From: CAVUWL01 sp963787415
Lineage (GTDB): Bacteria; Actinomycetota; Thermoleophilia; Solirubrobacterales; 70-9
NCBI GenBank assembly: GCA_963787415.1
Contig: CAWBCO010000003.1
Coordinates: forward strand, 248,001-312,000
DNA length: 64,000 bases
Direction of reading: 5' to 3'
Shown: in pieces, positions 25,174 to 34,057 of the stretch
How the letters are laid out: each line of letters opens with the position of its first letter
Position numbering within the stretch: position 1 is the stretch's first letter
Notes under the pieces: model-generated
Seen by the model: only the letters and a program-made list of their open reading frames with translations
Told to the model about the DNA's origin: nothing
Databases searched by the model: none
Position numbers and translations under genes: made by a program

Positions 25174-26393
25174 GGGAGGATCCGGGGCGACTTCGGTTCG
25201 AGATCGAGGCCCGAGATGGCGCCGCGCGGGCGGGGACTCTGCACACCTCCCACGGCTCGATCCAGACCCCCGCCTTCATACCTCTGGCGACCAAGGCGAC
25301 GGTGCGGGGATTGGATTCCAGCGAGGTCGCCGGCCTCGGTTATGAGCTGATCCTCGGCAACACTTACCACCTGCTGGTCTCGCCCGGACCACAGCGAATC
25401 GCCGCTGCCGGCGGACTGCATCGCTTCATGGGCTGGGAGCGCTCGCTGATCACCGATTCCGGTGGATTTCAGGTCTTCTCACTGGCCCACGGGGGGGTGG
25501 CGAACGAGGTCAAGGGAAGCGGACGGGGGGGCCGCGAGGGCCAATCGCTGGTCGCGATCGATGAGCAGGGGGTGCGGTTTCGCTCCTACCGGGATGGTAG
25601 CTCGCTGTTTATCTCACCCGAGGTCTCGATGGCTGTGCAGGCGGAGCTCGGCTCCGACATCGCGCTCGCCTTTGACGAGTGCACGCCCTATCACGCGGAG
25701 CGCACCTACACCGCCCGCTCGACCGAGCGCACCCATCGCTGGCTGGCCCGTTGCCTTGCCTGGCACGAGCGAGAGGGGCCAAGCAGCCAGGCGTTGTTTG
25801 GGATCGTGCAGGGCGGGACCCACGAGGACCTGCGCCGGGAAGCGGCGCAGGCGGTCTCTGAGGCCGCGGTCGACGGTATCGCGATCGGCGGCACGCTTGG
25901 CCGCGACAAGGCCGAGATGCGCGAGGTCCTCGCCCTCACCGCGCCGCTTTTGCCCGAGAGCTCGCCCAAGCACCTGCTCGGGATCGGCGAGGTCGATGAC
26001 CTCCTGGCCGGTATCGCACTCGGTCTGGACCTCTTTGACTGCGCCGTCCCGACCCGCCTCGCCCGTCACGGTGTCGCCCTCGCCCCCCGTCCCCAGAGTC
26101 GTTTCCGACTCGACCTGCGCAAGTCCGGCTGGGCGGGCGATCCCAGCCCGATCGTCGCCGAGTGCCCCTGTCAGGCCTGCCGACATCACGACCGCGACTA
26201 CATCAGCTACCTCTCTCGCGCCGAGGAGCTGACCGCGGTTCGCCTGATCTGCCTGCACAACCTCACCTACATGCGCCAGCTGAGCGCCGGAGCGCGAGCG
26301 GCGATCGGCTCGGGCGCCCTGGGCTCCTACAGCGACGCGGTCCTCGGCGGGGCAGCTCCGTGGGCGGCGCTTGAGCTCTGCCGGGCTGGCTGA
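25170..26393 (+). CDS. tgt: tRNA-guanine transglycosylase (queuine tRNA-ribosyltransferase)
   Basis: Exchanges guanine-34 in tRNAs with GUN anticodons for a queuosine precursor. 407 aa, from a GTG overlapping the gpmI stop. The TIM-barrel motifs are LGNTYHLLV, the substrate-binding ITDSGGFQVFSL (active-site Asp), and VPTRLARHG with the nucleophile region DLFDCAVPTR. The C-terminal zinc site is CPCQACRHHDRDYI plus the later His in LHNLTYM. No other queuosine genes are seen nearby. Confidence 0.94.
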   Translation: MREDPGRLRFEIEARDGAARAGTLHTSHGSIQTPAFIPLATKATVRGLDSSEVAGLGYELILGNTYHLLVSPGPQRIAAAGGLHRFMGWERSLITDSGGFQVFSLAHGGVANEVKGSGRGGREGQSLVAIDEQGVRFRSYRDGSSLFISPEVSMAVQAELGSDIALAFDECTPYHAERTYTARSTERTHRWLARCLAWHEREGPSSQALFGIVQGGTHEDLRREAAQAVSEAAVDGIAIGGTLGRDKAEMREVLALTAPLLPESSPKHLLGIGEVDDLLAGIALGLDLFDCAVPTRLARHGVALAPRPQSRFRLDLRKSGWAGDPSPIVAECPCQACRHHDRDYISYLSRAEELTAVRLICLHNLTYMRQLSAGARAAIGSGALGSYSDAVLGGAAPWAALELCRAG

Positions 26394-26396
26394 GCG

Positions 26397-26411
26397 GCGC
26401 CCACGGGGCGC
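26397..26411. terminator. Hairpin between convergent tgt and kinase genes
   Basis: GCGCCC (26397-26402) and GGGCGC (26406-26411) form a 6-bp stem with a 3-nt loop, placed exactly in the 22-bp gap between two convergent genes. There is no T-tract, so activity as a bidirectional terminator is only inferred. Confidence 0.4.
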
Positions 26412-26415
26412 TCGC

Positions 26416-27621
26416 CTACCTGGTGTTCTTGTGGATCAGGTCCTTGACTTCTTCGACCACCTTTTCAACCGTGTTCCCGGCGACCTTGTTGAGCTTCACG
26501 CCCTCAGCCTGGTCGGTTGCGATGATCACCGCCGCGGCCACCGCCGCGGCAATCAGGACGAGGGCGAGGAGGGCGAAGAGGAAGCGGATGAAGCGCGAGA
26601 AGCCGCCCCGTTTGCGCGGCGTCTGGGGCTGGGCCAGCGGCTGAGGGGGGCGCGCCGCCGGGCGCCTTGTCGGAGAGGGCGGCGGCCGATATTCGCTGCG
26701 GCGGCGCTGCTCAAGGCGCCGGGTCGCGGCCTCCTCGCCAAGCACCCGGGTCGGTGTCGCTTCTTCGCCCACCGGCAGCGTCACGTCCTCGCCCAGGAGA
26801 CCGAGCTGCAGGCCTCCCGCCAGCTCATCGGCGCTCGCGTAGCGGCGATTCGGGTCGCCCTCCAGTGCGCGCAGCACCGCCGCCCCGAGGGTCTCGGCAA
26901 CCTCGGCGTTATAGGTACTGGGCGGCAGCGGCCTCTCGTTTTGCTGGCGCACCGCCAGCTCGGCGAGGGTCGAGCCCTCATAGGGCAGGCGCCCGGTCAG
27001 AAATTGGTAAAGGACCACTCCGAGGGCATAGACATCGGTTGCCGGAGTCGCCTCCTCGCCGCGGACCTGCTCGGGGGCGAGGTAGGCGGCGGTGCCGATC
27101 ACGGATCCGACCTGGGTGATCCGGGTCTGCTCGACCGCACGCGCGATCCCGAAATCGGTCAGCTTGACGGCCATCTCCCCGCCACCCACCGGACCCCCGA
27201 CGACCATCAGGTTGCCCGGCTTCACGTCGCGGTGGATGATCCCCCGGCGGTGCGCGTAATCGAGCCCAGCGCAGGCCTGGACCCCGATCTCTGCGGTCCT
27301 GTCGCCGTCGAGCGGGCCCTGCGTTTGGAGTATCTGGGCACCCGAGCGTCCCTCGACGAACTCCATCACGATGTAGTGGCGGTGCTCGTCGATGCCGCTG
27401 TCATAGACCTGGACGATGTTGGGGTGGATCAGCTTGGCAACCGCCAGGGCCTCGCGACGAAAGCGGGCGACGAAGCGCTCATCGTCGGAGAGGTGCTCGG
27501 CCAGTACCTTGACCGCCACGGTTCGCTCGAGGATGCGGTCGGTCGCCCGGTAGACGGTCGACATCCCGCCTGAGCCAAGTCGATCGCCGATCTCATAGCG
27601 CCCCGAGAGGGTCTCCAGCAT
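26416..27621 (-). CDS. Membrane-anchored Ser/Thr protein kinase (PknB-like)
   Basis: A 401-aa Hanks-type kinase. The domain spans about residues 8-265 with the Gly loop RLGSGGMSTVY, Lys in VAVKVL, catalytic loop HRDVKPGN, DFG in LTDFGIAR, and APE in YLAPEQVRG. A Pro/Arg-rich juxtamembrane linker follows, then one membrane span (FLFALLALVLIAAAVAAAVII) and a short exterior tail of about 35 residues. Unlike PknB it has no PASTA repeats, so its signal is probably sensed by another protein. The lipoprotein encoded immediately upstream in the same operon is a candidate. Confidence 0.93.
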   Translation of the reverse strand: MLETLSGRYEIGDRLGSGGMSTVYRATDRILERTVAVKVLAEHLSDDERFVARFRREALAVAKLIHPNIVQVYDSGIDEHRHYIVMEFVEGRSGAQILQTQGPLDGDRTAEIGVQACAGLDYAHRRGIIHRDVKPGNLMVVGGPVGGGEMAVKLTDFGIARAVEQTRITQVGSVIGTAAYLAPEQVRGEEATPATDVYALGVVLYQFLTGRLPYEGSTLAELAVRQQNERPLPPSTYNAEVAETLGAAVLRALEGDPNRRYASADELAGGLQLGLLGEDVTLPVGEEATPTRVLGEEAATRRLEQRRRSEYRPPPSPTRRPAARPPQPLAQPQTPRKRGGFSRFIRFLFALLALVLIAAAVAAAVIIATDQAEGVKLNKVAGNTVEKVVEEVKDLIHKNTR

Positions 27622-28199
27622 CAGTGACCTCCGCCGACGGGCGAGCCGACGCCGACGCCCCCCGATGGCGCGCCGGTGCCGCCGCCTTCGGTGCTCGGCG
27701 TGCTCGTCGTTGTCGGCGTGCTCGTCGTGGGGGTGGTGCTCGTCGGTGTGGGGGTCGGCTTGGTCTTGGCTGGCGGGGTGGGGGTCGGCTTCGCGCTCGG
27801 CTTCGGCTTACTCGGCTTTTCTTCCTTCTTGGGCGGTTTGGTGGCGGTACTTTCGGATGTTTCTTCGCCGCCTTCGGTTGTTTCGGTCGTCTCTTCTTCG
27901 CTGCACCCTGAGACGACATTGTTGAGCCGCGCGGCGCCTTCGCGCAGCGCCTGCTTGAGGTTCTTATCGACCCCACCGAGGGCGTCGATTTGGTCGCTGA
28001 CCTGCTGGGCTGCGTCTTGGGCTCCAACGCATTCGCCGCTTCGGGCAAGCTGTTTCACTTCATCGAGATTGTGGGTGATTTCGGCTGCGGTCTTGCCGGG
28101 GAGCAGTTTGGCGGAGCTCGTGCTCCCACATGAAGCAAGCACCAAGGCAGCGAGGACGCCGAGGCCAAGGGCGAGCAGAGATGTGCTTACGCGACCCAC
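27621..28199 (-). CDS. Lipoprotein with Pro/Thr-rich tail, kinase operon partner
   Basis: A 192-aa protein with lipobox LASC after a signal peptide. A compact helical segment (about residues 30-100) contains two Cys (GECVGAQ and VSGCSEE) that could form a disulfide. The C-terminal half is low-complexity Thr/Pro/Lys/Ser then Gly/Val, like a wall-spanning stalk. The stop and the kinase ATG overlap by 1 nt (TGATG). I do not recognise the helical segment. A role as extracytoplasmic partner or substrate of the kinase is inferred from context. Confidence 0.75.
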   Translation of the reverse strand: MGRVSTSLLALGLGVLAALVLASCGSTSSAKLLPGKTAAEITHNLDEVKQLARSGECVGAQDAAQQVSDQIDALGGVDKNLKQALREGAARLNNVVSGCSEEETTETTEGGEETSESTATKPPKKEEKPSKPKPSAKPTPTPPAKTKPTPTPTSTTPTTSTPTTTSTPSTEGGGTGAPSGGVGVGSPVGGGH

Positions 28200-28251
28200 G
28201 GTCCGAGTCTAGAGAACGAGTTAAAGACTGGATTTGGCCTGCAATTGACGC

Positions 28252-29019
28252 TCACGTGCCGAGGTAGAGGCGCTCGGCGAGGTGCTTTGGCAGACCGGCC
28301 GCGAGGATCGGCGCCGCCGCCCGGTCGATGTCGTAATCGACGCGATGAAAGCGGGCCGAGTGGAGCTCGCTATCGAGCTCGATCCAGGCCGCGCGCGGAT
28401 CCCCGTCACGCGGTTGACCGACGCTGCCGGGGTTCAAGAGCCAGCTGCCCAGCTTCACGTCGAGCAGGCTGCCGTCGCCGTTTTGGGCACCGTGGGTCGC
28501 ACCGGCTTGTCCCGCAGCGGGTCCGTTGAAGGAGAGGGCGATGTGTGAATGTCCGATCAAACAGACTCGCTCAGACTGCACCTCAAAGCATCCCTCGGCT
28601 TGCTCCACAGAGAGCACGTACTCCCAGACCGGATCGCGGGGTGAGGCGTGAAAGAGCCCGATTCCCGCCCGCAGGCCGGCCGGCTCGAGTTCGGCGAGGA
28701 ACTCGATCGTTCGCTCGGAGGCGTTCTCCTGCGTCCAGGTGACGGCCGCTGCCGCGGCCTCTGAAAAAGCGGAGACGTTGAGGCCGCCGAGTACGGCCAG
28801 GTCGTGGTTGCCGACTAGGGTGATATCGCAGCGCTCGCGGATTAGCTCGGCGCAGGCGTCGGGGTCGGCACCGTAGCCGACCACGTCGCCCAGGCACCAG
28901 ATCTCGCTGACATCGGTTGACTCGATCGCCGCGAGCACGGCCTCAAGGGCCGCCAGGTTGGAGTGGACATCGCTGATCACCGCTGCGCGCAAGGTGCCCA
29001 GCGTATCCTGAGCCCCCAT
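28252..29019 (-). CDS. Calcineurin-like metallophosphoesterase (YfcE/MJ0936 type)
   Basis: A 255-aa or shorter phosphodiesterase-fold protein. The dimetal motifs are ISDVHSNLAALEAVL, GDVVGYGADPDAC, VGNHDLAVLGG and LIGHSHIAL, ending with the LNPGSVGQPRDGDPRA signature of the small YfcE-like group. ATG 29019 overlaps the start of divergent argS; a TTG at 28992 would begin right before AAVISDVHSN and is more likely. The substrate is unknown; homologues cleave cyclic or aryl phosphodiesters. Confidence 0.88.
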   Translation of the reverse strand: MGAQDTLGTLRAAVISDVHSNLAALEAVLAAIESTDVSEIWCLGDVVGYGADPDACAELIRERCDITLVGNHDLAVLGGLNVSAFSEAAAAAVTWTQENASERTIEFLAELEPAGLRAGIGLFHASPRDPVWEYVLSVEQAEGCFEVQSERVCLIGHSHIALSFNGPAAGQAGATHGAQNGDGSLLDVKLGSWLLNPGSVGQPRDGDPRAAWIELDSELHSARFHRVDYDIDRAAAPILAAGLPKHLAERLYLGT

Positions 29020-30703
29020 GGAGTCGGTGCGGGGGCAGGGTCCATACGATGGGTCGATCGCAGCCGATGACTCGATCGCCGAGCTTCGCTCAGCCGTGAA
29101 CAGGGCCGCTCTGGTCCTGCGCGATGGAGAGCCGACCGCGCCCGAGCCCTCGCTCGAGCGCCCGCCGAAGCCTGAGCTGGGCGATTACAGCTCCAATGCG
29201 GCGATGCTCCTCGCCGCCCCGCTTGGGCAGAGCCCGCGGCAGGTCGCCGAGCGCCTCGGAGCTGAGTTGGAGCACGAGCTTGCCGGAGCCGCCACCGTCG
29301 AGCGGATCGAGGTCGCCGGTCCGGGTTTCATCAACCTCTTCCTCGCAGACGCCTGGTACAGACGAGCGATGAGCCGACTTGGCGCCGCCGGCGAGCAACT
29401 TGGGCCCGCGCCTACCGAGTCCCCCGAACGGATCCTGGTCGAGTTCGTCTCCGCCAATCCAACCGGCCCGCTGCACGTTGGTGGCGGCCGCCATGCCGCC
29501 TACGGCGACGCCCTGGTCCGCCTCCTGGAGGCGGTTGGCCACGATGTGGCGCGGGAGTTCTATGTCAACGACGCCGGCGCTCAGGTCGAGCGCTTTGCCC
29601 GTTCCCTGGCCGCCAGCATGCGCGGCGTCGAGGCCCCTGCCGAGGGCTACGCTGGCGCCTACGTTGCCGAGCTGGCGCTGCGCCTAGGCGAGGAGGGGAT
29701 TGACCCCGCCGATACCGAGGCGCTCGGCACCCGCGGGGTGCAGTTGATCCTCGAGAGCGTCAGGGCCAGCCTCGAGCGCTTCGGCGTCAGCTTTGACAAT
29801 TGGTTCTCCGAGCGTGCGCTATATGAGCGCGGCGAGGTCGATGCCTCCCTCGAGCAGCTGCATAAAAACGGGCACAGCTACCGCAGCGAGGGCGCCCTTT
29901 GGTTGCGCACCACCGCTTTTGGGGACGACAAGGACCGGGTCCTGATCCGCGCCAACGGCGAACCGACCTACCTGGCGGCCGACGTCGCCTATCACTGGGA
30001 CAAGCTCGAGCGTGGCTTCGGCCGCCTGATCGACGTCCTTGGCGCTGACCATCACGGCTACGTGCTGCGGATCCGCGCCGCGATCGCCGCCCTCGGCGCT
30101 GACCCCGAGGCGTTTGAGGCGCTGATCATGCGCCTTGTTCACATCGTCGAAGGCGGCGAGCGTGCCCAGATGTCAAAGCGAAGCGGTGACTTCATCTCCC
30201 TCGATGAGCTGCTCGATGACGTCGGCCCGGACGCGGTTCGCTGGTTCATGCTCTGGCGAAGCCACGACACCGCGGTCGACCTCGACCTCGAGCTCGCCCG
30301 TCGCGAGTCCAGTGAGAATCCCGTCTACTACGTTCAGTATGCCCACGCCCGGATCGCCAGCATCCTGCGCAAGGCCGGGGAGGGCGCGGAAGTGGCGGCC
30401 GCCGAGGTCCACGCCGGAGCTGGCGGAGCCCCCTTGCAGCCCAGCGAGCGGGAGCTGGTCAAGCGCCTGCTGGAATTTCCCGAGCAGGTGCGCGAGTCTG
30501 CCTCGCGCCGGGCCCCGCACCGGATCTGCGCCTACTCGATGACGGTCGCCGCCGATTTTCACGCCTTCTACCGCGACTGCCAGGTGATCGGCGCCGAGGG
30601 CGAGGGAGTTGAGCGATCGCGGCTGGCGCTCTGCCTTTATACAAAGCGCACGATCGCCGCGGCCCTCGATCTGCTGGGGATCTCGGCCCCGGAGCGGATG
30701 TGA
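29018..30703 (+). CDS. argS: Arginyl-tRNA synthetase
   Basis: Class I synthetase, 561 aa, charging tRNA-Arg. The N-terminal additional domain (about 1-125) precedes the HIGH-like motif in SANPTGPLHVGGGRHAA. The KMSKS-like motif is QMSKRSGDF, and the C-terminal anticodon-binding helices include YVQYAHARIASILRKAG. The ATG at 29018 overlaps the divergent phosphoesterase reading frame, so one of the two starts is probably internal. The end overlaps the next gene by 1 nt. Confidence 0.94.
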   Translation: MESVRGQGPYDGSIAADDSIAELRSAVNRAALVLRDGEPTAPEPSLERPPKPELGDYSSNAAMLLAAPLGQSPRQVAERLGAELEHELAGAATVERIEVAGPGFINLFLADAWYRRAMSRLGAAGEQLGPAPTESPERILVEFVSANPTGPLHVGGGRHAAYGDALVRLLEAVGHDVAREFYVNDAGAQVERFARSLAASMRGVEAPAEGYAGAYVAELALRLGEEGIDPADTEALGTRGVQLILESVRASLERFGVSFDNWFSERALYERGEVDASLEQLHKNGHSYRSEGALWLRTTAFGDDKDRVLIRANGEPTYLAADVAYHWDKLERGFGRLIDVLGADHHGYVLRIRAAIAALGADPEAFEALIMRLVHIVEGGERAQMSKRSGDFISLDELLDDVGPDAVRWFMLWRSHDTAVDLDLELARRESSENPVYYVQYAHARIASILRKAGEGAEVAAAEVHAGAGGAPLQPSERELVKRLLEFPEQVRESASRRAPHRICAYSMTVAADFHAFYRDCQVIGAEGEGVERSRLALCLYTKRTIAAALDLLGISAPERM

Positions 30704-31347
30704 TGTTTGCCCGCCGCCGCAAGCCTCCGGTACTCGCAGAGATCTCAGCTCCTGCCTCTGACCGGGCACGCGCCGGAGCGCTGCGCGGCTCTGATCTCAA
30801 GGCGCTGGAGGCGTTACTGGCGAAGCTGGGCGATTGCGGCGCGGTCTTGATCGGCGGTGCGGCGGCGGCCAAGGCAGGAGCGGCGCTGGGGCTGGCCAGT
30901 GTCGCCGCGGCCGGCGGCCGGCGAACCGCGCTGATCGAGTGCGAGCTGGCGGCGCCTACCCTTGCCGGTGAGCTCGGGCTGGCCTCCTCGCCGGGGCTTC
31001 ATGAGTACCTGCTCGAGCAGGCAAGTGCGCCCCAGATCCTGCAGAGCGCGGTCCTCGCCGGACCGGCCTCCGGTGCAGCAAGCGAGCCGCTGGTCTGCGT
31101 CGTGGGCGGTGCCCCGAGCGCTGCGGGCGAGGAGCTGCTTGGAACCGAGGGCTTTCGCCACGCGATTGCAAAGCTGCGCTCGGCCTATCAGCTGGTCGTC
31201 CTTGATGGACCGGCGAAAAGCAGCGGCAGCGGTGAGTCGCTGCGGGCGCTCGCGGCGGAGGTCGAGGCGACCCTCCTGTGCCTAGCGCCCGGGGAGCACT
31301 ACAGGCGCGCTGCCCTTCCCGTCACGGGGCTGATTCAGAGGTCATAG
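30703..31347 (+). CDS. P-loop NTPase-like protein (ParA/CpsD-like), degenerate Walker A
   Basis: A 214-aa protein starting at an ATG overlapping the argS stop. The fold pattern resembles MinD/ParA or polysaccharide co-kinase CpsD: GGAAAAKAGAALGLASVAAAGGRRTALIECEL...LGLASSPGLHEYLL...YQLVVLDGPAKSSGS. At the Walker A position the Gly-Lys-Ser/Thr triad is absent, so nucleotide binding is doubtful. The N-terminus is basic (FARRRKPPV). It converges with ccmH, overlapping its end by 13 nt. Function unknown. Confidence 0.6.
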   Translation: MFARRRKPPVLAEISAPASDRARAGALRGSDLKALEALLAKLGDCGAVLIGGAAAAKAGAALGLASVAAAGGRRTALIECELAAPTLAGELGLASSPGLHEYLLEQASAPQILQSAVLAGPASGAASEPLVCVVGGAPSAAGEELLGTEGFRHAIAKLRSAYQLVVLDGPAKSSGSGESLRALAAEVEATLLCLAPGEHYRRAALPVTGLIQRS

Positions 31348-31805
31348 CGAGCGAGGTCGGCGTTTAGGCGCTCGGAGTCCTCATCACTGGGCCCTCCCTC
31401 CGTGGGTGGGTCGGAGCCCGGCGGATCGACGTTTCGGCGCCAGCGCAAAACGCCAACGGCAAGCGCCGCCGCGGCGATCGCAAACCCAACCACGGGGACC
31501 AGATATGCGGTCAGGTTAAAGCCCGAGGCCGCCGGCAGGGCAAGGACTTCGGAGCCATATTGGGCGACCAGGATCGCCTTTATCTGGGTCTTGTTCTTTC
31601 CCTTGGCGATCAGGGTCGAGATGAAGGCCTTCTCGCGCAGCGCCTGGGGTGAGTCGGCCAGCTCCAGCAGCTCGCCGCAGATCGGACACATCACTTCACC
31701 CTCGATCTCATTCAACGAAGCGCTCGGGTGGGCGGCGGAGCCCGGAGCCGGGAGGGCCATGGCGAGCGCCAGGGCAGCCAGCAGCGCCACCGCGCCCGCC
31801 CTCAA
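31335..31805 (-). CDS. ccmH: Cytochrome c biogenesis protein CcmH/CycL-like
   Basis: A 156-aa exported or membrane protein: N-terminal signal, then the CcmH core with redox pair CPIC (EGEVMCPICGELLELADSPQA) and ALREKAFI..LIAKGKNKTQI, then a membrane span (about residues 100-120) and an acidic tail. CcmH reduces or chaperones apocytochrome c thiols in System I. The start overlaps the thioredoxin-like gene by 4 nt, so the pair acts together. Its ccmE/ccmF partners are 31 kb away at the window end. Confidence 0.88.
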   Translation of the reverse strand: MRAGAVALLAALALAMALPAPGSAAHPSASLNEIEGEVMCPICGELLELADSPQALREKAFISTLIAKGKNKTQIKAILVAQYGSEVLALPAASGFNLTAYLVPVVGFAIAAAALAVGVLRWRRNVDPPGSDPPTEGGPSDEDSERLNADLARYDL

Positions 31806-32329
31806 GATTGACCGTCGCTGGGCAGGATCGGCACAACGTAGCGGCGCAGGTATTCACCGCTGACCGGGCCGCGGTTGAGCAGGCGCAGCTTGCCGCGGGG
31901 GTTGACCAGGAAGTTTTCCGGTACACCGGTGGTGCCGAATTCGTGAGCGCGTTGACCATCGCCGTCTCGCAGCTGCGGATAGGTGAGCCCGTATTGATGG
32001 ACGAAGTGCTGACCGTCGCCGCTCAGGTCGCGGGTATCGATTCCAAGCACCGTGAAGCCGGGGCCGCCGTAGCGGCGTTGAAACCGCTCCAGCGTCGGCG
32101 CCTCCTGGCGGCAGGGGATGCACCACGAAGCCCAGAAGTTGACCAGCACCCAGCGGCCGCGATATTCAGCCAGCGATCCTTCGCCCTTGCCAATCAAGCG
32201 CGGAAGCGGCCCGGCGGGGGCCGCCTCTCCGACGCTGATCCCGACCGTGCCCTTGCTCGCCAGCCCGTAGACGAGCAGGCCGACGAGGGCGATGACGGCA
32301 AGTAGGGCAATCACAGAGCGGGCGCTCAC
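31802..32329 (-). CDS. Membrane-anchored thioredoxin-like protein (CcmG/ResA type)
   Basis: Reductant for cytochrome c maturation. The GTG at 32329 gives 175 aa beginning with a basic start and one membrane anchor (SVIALLAVIALVGLLVYGL); a longer frame would begin at 32365. The thioredoxin fold has the active site FWASWCIPCRQEAPTL, and GTTGVPENFLV carries the cis-Pro. Upstream of and overlapping ccmH. It probably passes electrons to CcmH. Confidence 0.9.
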   Translation of the reverse strand: MSARSVIALLAVIALVGLLVYGLASKGTVGISVGEAAPAGPLPRLIGKGEGSLAEYRGRWVLVNFWASWCIPCRQEAPTLERFQRRYGGPGFTVLGIDTRDLSGDGQHFVHQYGLTYPQLRDGDGQRAHEFGTTGVPENFLVNPRGKLRLLNRGPVSGEYLRRYVVPILPSDGQS

Positions 32330-32491
32330 AGCCGCCAAGATTAGATCGCCGCGACCGCCGAGCACGGTGAGGCTGTGCTTAGAAACTCCTTTCTCCGCGG
32401 AGGTCGTTCAGCCGCTAGGGAGGAGAGTCCAAGCGCAGAGCGCCCAGCTGCCGGTGGCGCGCAGAAACTCTCCGCCACCGATGTGAGTTCC

Positions 32492-33145
32492 TCACGATGG
32501 CTGCCACACCTCGCCCCCTTGCACTCGCTCAAAGCCGATCCAAAGGGCGTTCATCGCGGTTGCCACGAGCCGCTCGCGGGGAACATCCGGGTGCTCGCTC
32601 CACCAGATCGCCAAACCCTGAAGCACTCCACGAAGAACGATCCAGGCCAAGTCCAAGCCCTCCTCGGCGAGCGGGCCAGCGAGGTGCTCTGATCCTGGCT
32701 CGGCTGCAAACAGCGGCAGGATCGCGTCGCGACTGCGCTTCGCAACGTCGGCGTGCATGGCGGCGACAGCGGGGTCGCCACTGGTATCGCGGAAGAGGAC
32801 GCGCCCGGCGAAGGGATGCTCCTCGATGTAGGTAAACCAGGCATCAAATGAGCGTGCAATTCGCTGCGCGGGTGGGTCCTCCCCGACGAAGTGGCTGCCC
32901 CAGACCTCTCGCAAATCCGCGAAATGCCTTTCCAAGAGCCGTCTGTAGAGGTCGGCCTTGGAGCTGAAATGGTCATAGACAACCGGCGCCGTCACCCCCG
33001 AGAGCCGCGCGATCTCCTCGATCGAGGCCCCTTGGTAGCCCCGCTCCGCAAAGACCTCGGTGGCGGCGGTTTCGATGATCTCGCGGCGGGCTGCGGCCGT
33101 CAGTCGCCTGCGCGGCATCCCGCTGTCGGTGGTCTGACTAGGCAA
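32492..33145 (-). CDS. TetR family transcriptional regulator
   Basis: A 217-aa repressor-type protein. The N-terminal HTH spans about residues 15-60 (REIIETAATEVFAERGYQGASIEEIARLSGVTAPVVYDHFSSKADLY). The C-terminal ligand domain is of the usual length. It is the second gene after a CrtA-like monooxygenase, separated by 1 nt, and the promoter of that pair carries a strong palindrome. I infer that it represses its own operon and is released by a small molecule acted on by the monooxygenase. Confidence 0.92.
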   Translation of the reverse strand: MPSQTTDSGMPRRRLTAAARREIIETAATEVFAERGYQGASIEEIARLSGVTAPVVYDHFSSKADLYRRLLERHFADLREVWGSHFVGEDPPAQRIARSFDAWFTYIEEHPFAGRVLFRDTSGDPAVAAMHADVAKRSRDAILPLFAAEPGSEHLAGPLAEEGLDLAWIVLRGVLQGLAIWWSEHPDVPRERLVATAMNALWIGFERVQGGEVWQPS

Positions 33146-33146
33146 C

Positions 33147-33839
33147 TCAAGGCTCCTTGGTTGCAGCGGCGGCGAGCGGGTCGCCCTTACCCCAGTTGCC
33201 CTGCGATGCGTAGGGGCGAAAGCGCACGAAGGCCGATTCGCGATGAAAGGGCCTGGCAGCGTGTGCTCTGCTCGCGGCCGGATGGGCGCGATCGCTGCCG
33301 CCGTGGGCGTATTCGCGCATCTCCTTGGCGCTTCGCCAAAGCGAGAACGTGGCTACCAGCCGGGGCGGGCGTGCGAGGCCCGTTGCGGCCAGTAGTGCCG
33401 GGTCGGTGATCGCCTCACCCTCGGCGCGGGCGCTCGCACGCAGGAAGGGGATTGCGCGGCCAAAGCGCAGCTTGCCCAGCGTCATCACCGCCACCGGCTC
33501 CTGGTCGGTGACTGGGAGCTCCTGGGCGGGGAGGCCTGGCATATCCGACCAAGCTCCAAAGACACGCAGCGGGGTCAGCCGCACCTGCCAGCCTCCGGAG
33601 AGCTGTTCGGCAAGCGGGTGGTTGGCCGAGAACTGATCCAACGCCGCGTCATCCTCCCAGGCTGCGATCAACCCGACCCGACCGGGCGCCGGAGCGGGAA
33701 TAAGTTTGCCGCTCAGAGGAGCTGTGATCGTGGTCTCCGCGTAGCGCAGGCCTGGCACTTCGGAGGGGCTAGGCGAGCGTCGAAGGACACCGGGTGTCGC
33801 GGCGAGGCCGATATCGGCGAGGTGAACTGAGACGATCAT
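33147..33839 (-). CDS. CrtA-like (spheroidene monooxygenase family) protein
   Basis: A 230-aa protein from the ATG at 33839, which has GGGAGGA 7 nt upstream; an in-frame ATG at 33872 lacks such a site. The C-terminal half resembles CrtA-type heme monooxygenase relatives: MTLGKLRFGRAIPFLRAS, VATFSLWRSAKEMREYA, FHRESAFVRFRPY. CrtA acts on carotenoids, but no other carotenoid genes are present, and such paralogues may have other substrates. It is in an operon with tetR, under a promoter about 250 nt upstream. Confidence 0.7.
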   Translation of the reverse strand: MIVSVHLADIGLAATPGVLRRSPSPSEVPGLRYAETTITAPLSGKLIPAPAPGRVGLIAAWEDDAALDQFSANHPLAEQLSGGWQVRLTPLRVFGAWSDMPGLPAQELPVTDQEPVAVMTLGKLRFGRAIPFLRASARAEGEAITDPALLAATGLARPPRLVATFSLWRSAKEMREYAHGGSDRAHPAASRAHAARPFHRESAFVRFRPYASQGNWGKGDPLAAAATKEP

Positions 33840-34057
33840 TGGTTCCTCCCTTGCTGAGGCTACGGTTGTCATGAGTTGAGCTCGACCACGCTTGCGATCG
33901 GCCCGGGGCTGGCGTCACTTCGGATCGGGGAGGGCGGGAGCGCCCGCTGCGCGGCAGGGTGCAGAGACCGCCAACTTCGCTTCGCGCGGTTCCTGACTCG
34001 GTGGATACGGAATGACCGATGAGCATGCGCTCCTTTGGGATCGGGTTACGGCACAGC

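Noticed and set aside
33769..34026. Small minus-strand frame in the leader of the crtA-like operon, with AAAGGAG just before its ATG
   Set aside because: Spacing to the ATG is only 3 nt, the peptide is low-complexity Arg/Ser/Pro, and it runs out of frame into the crtA-like gene. Kept only as a possible leader peptide.
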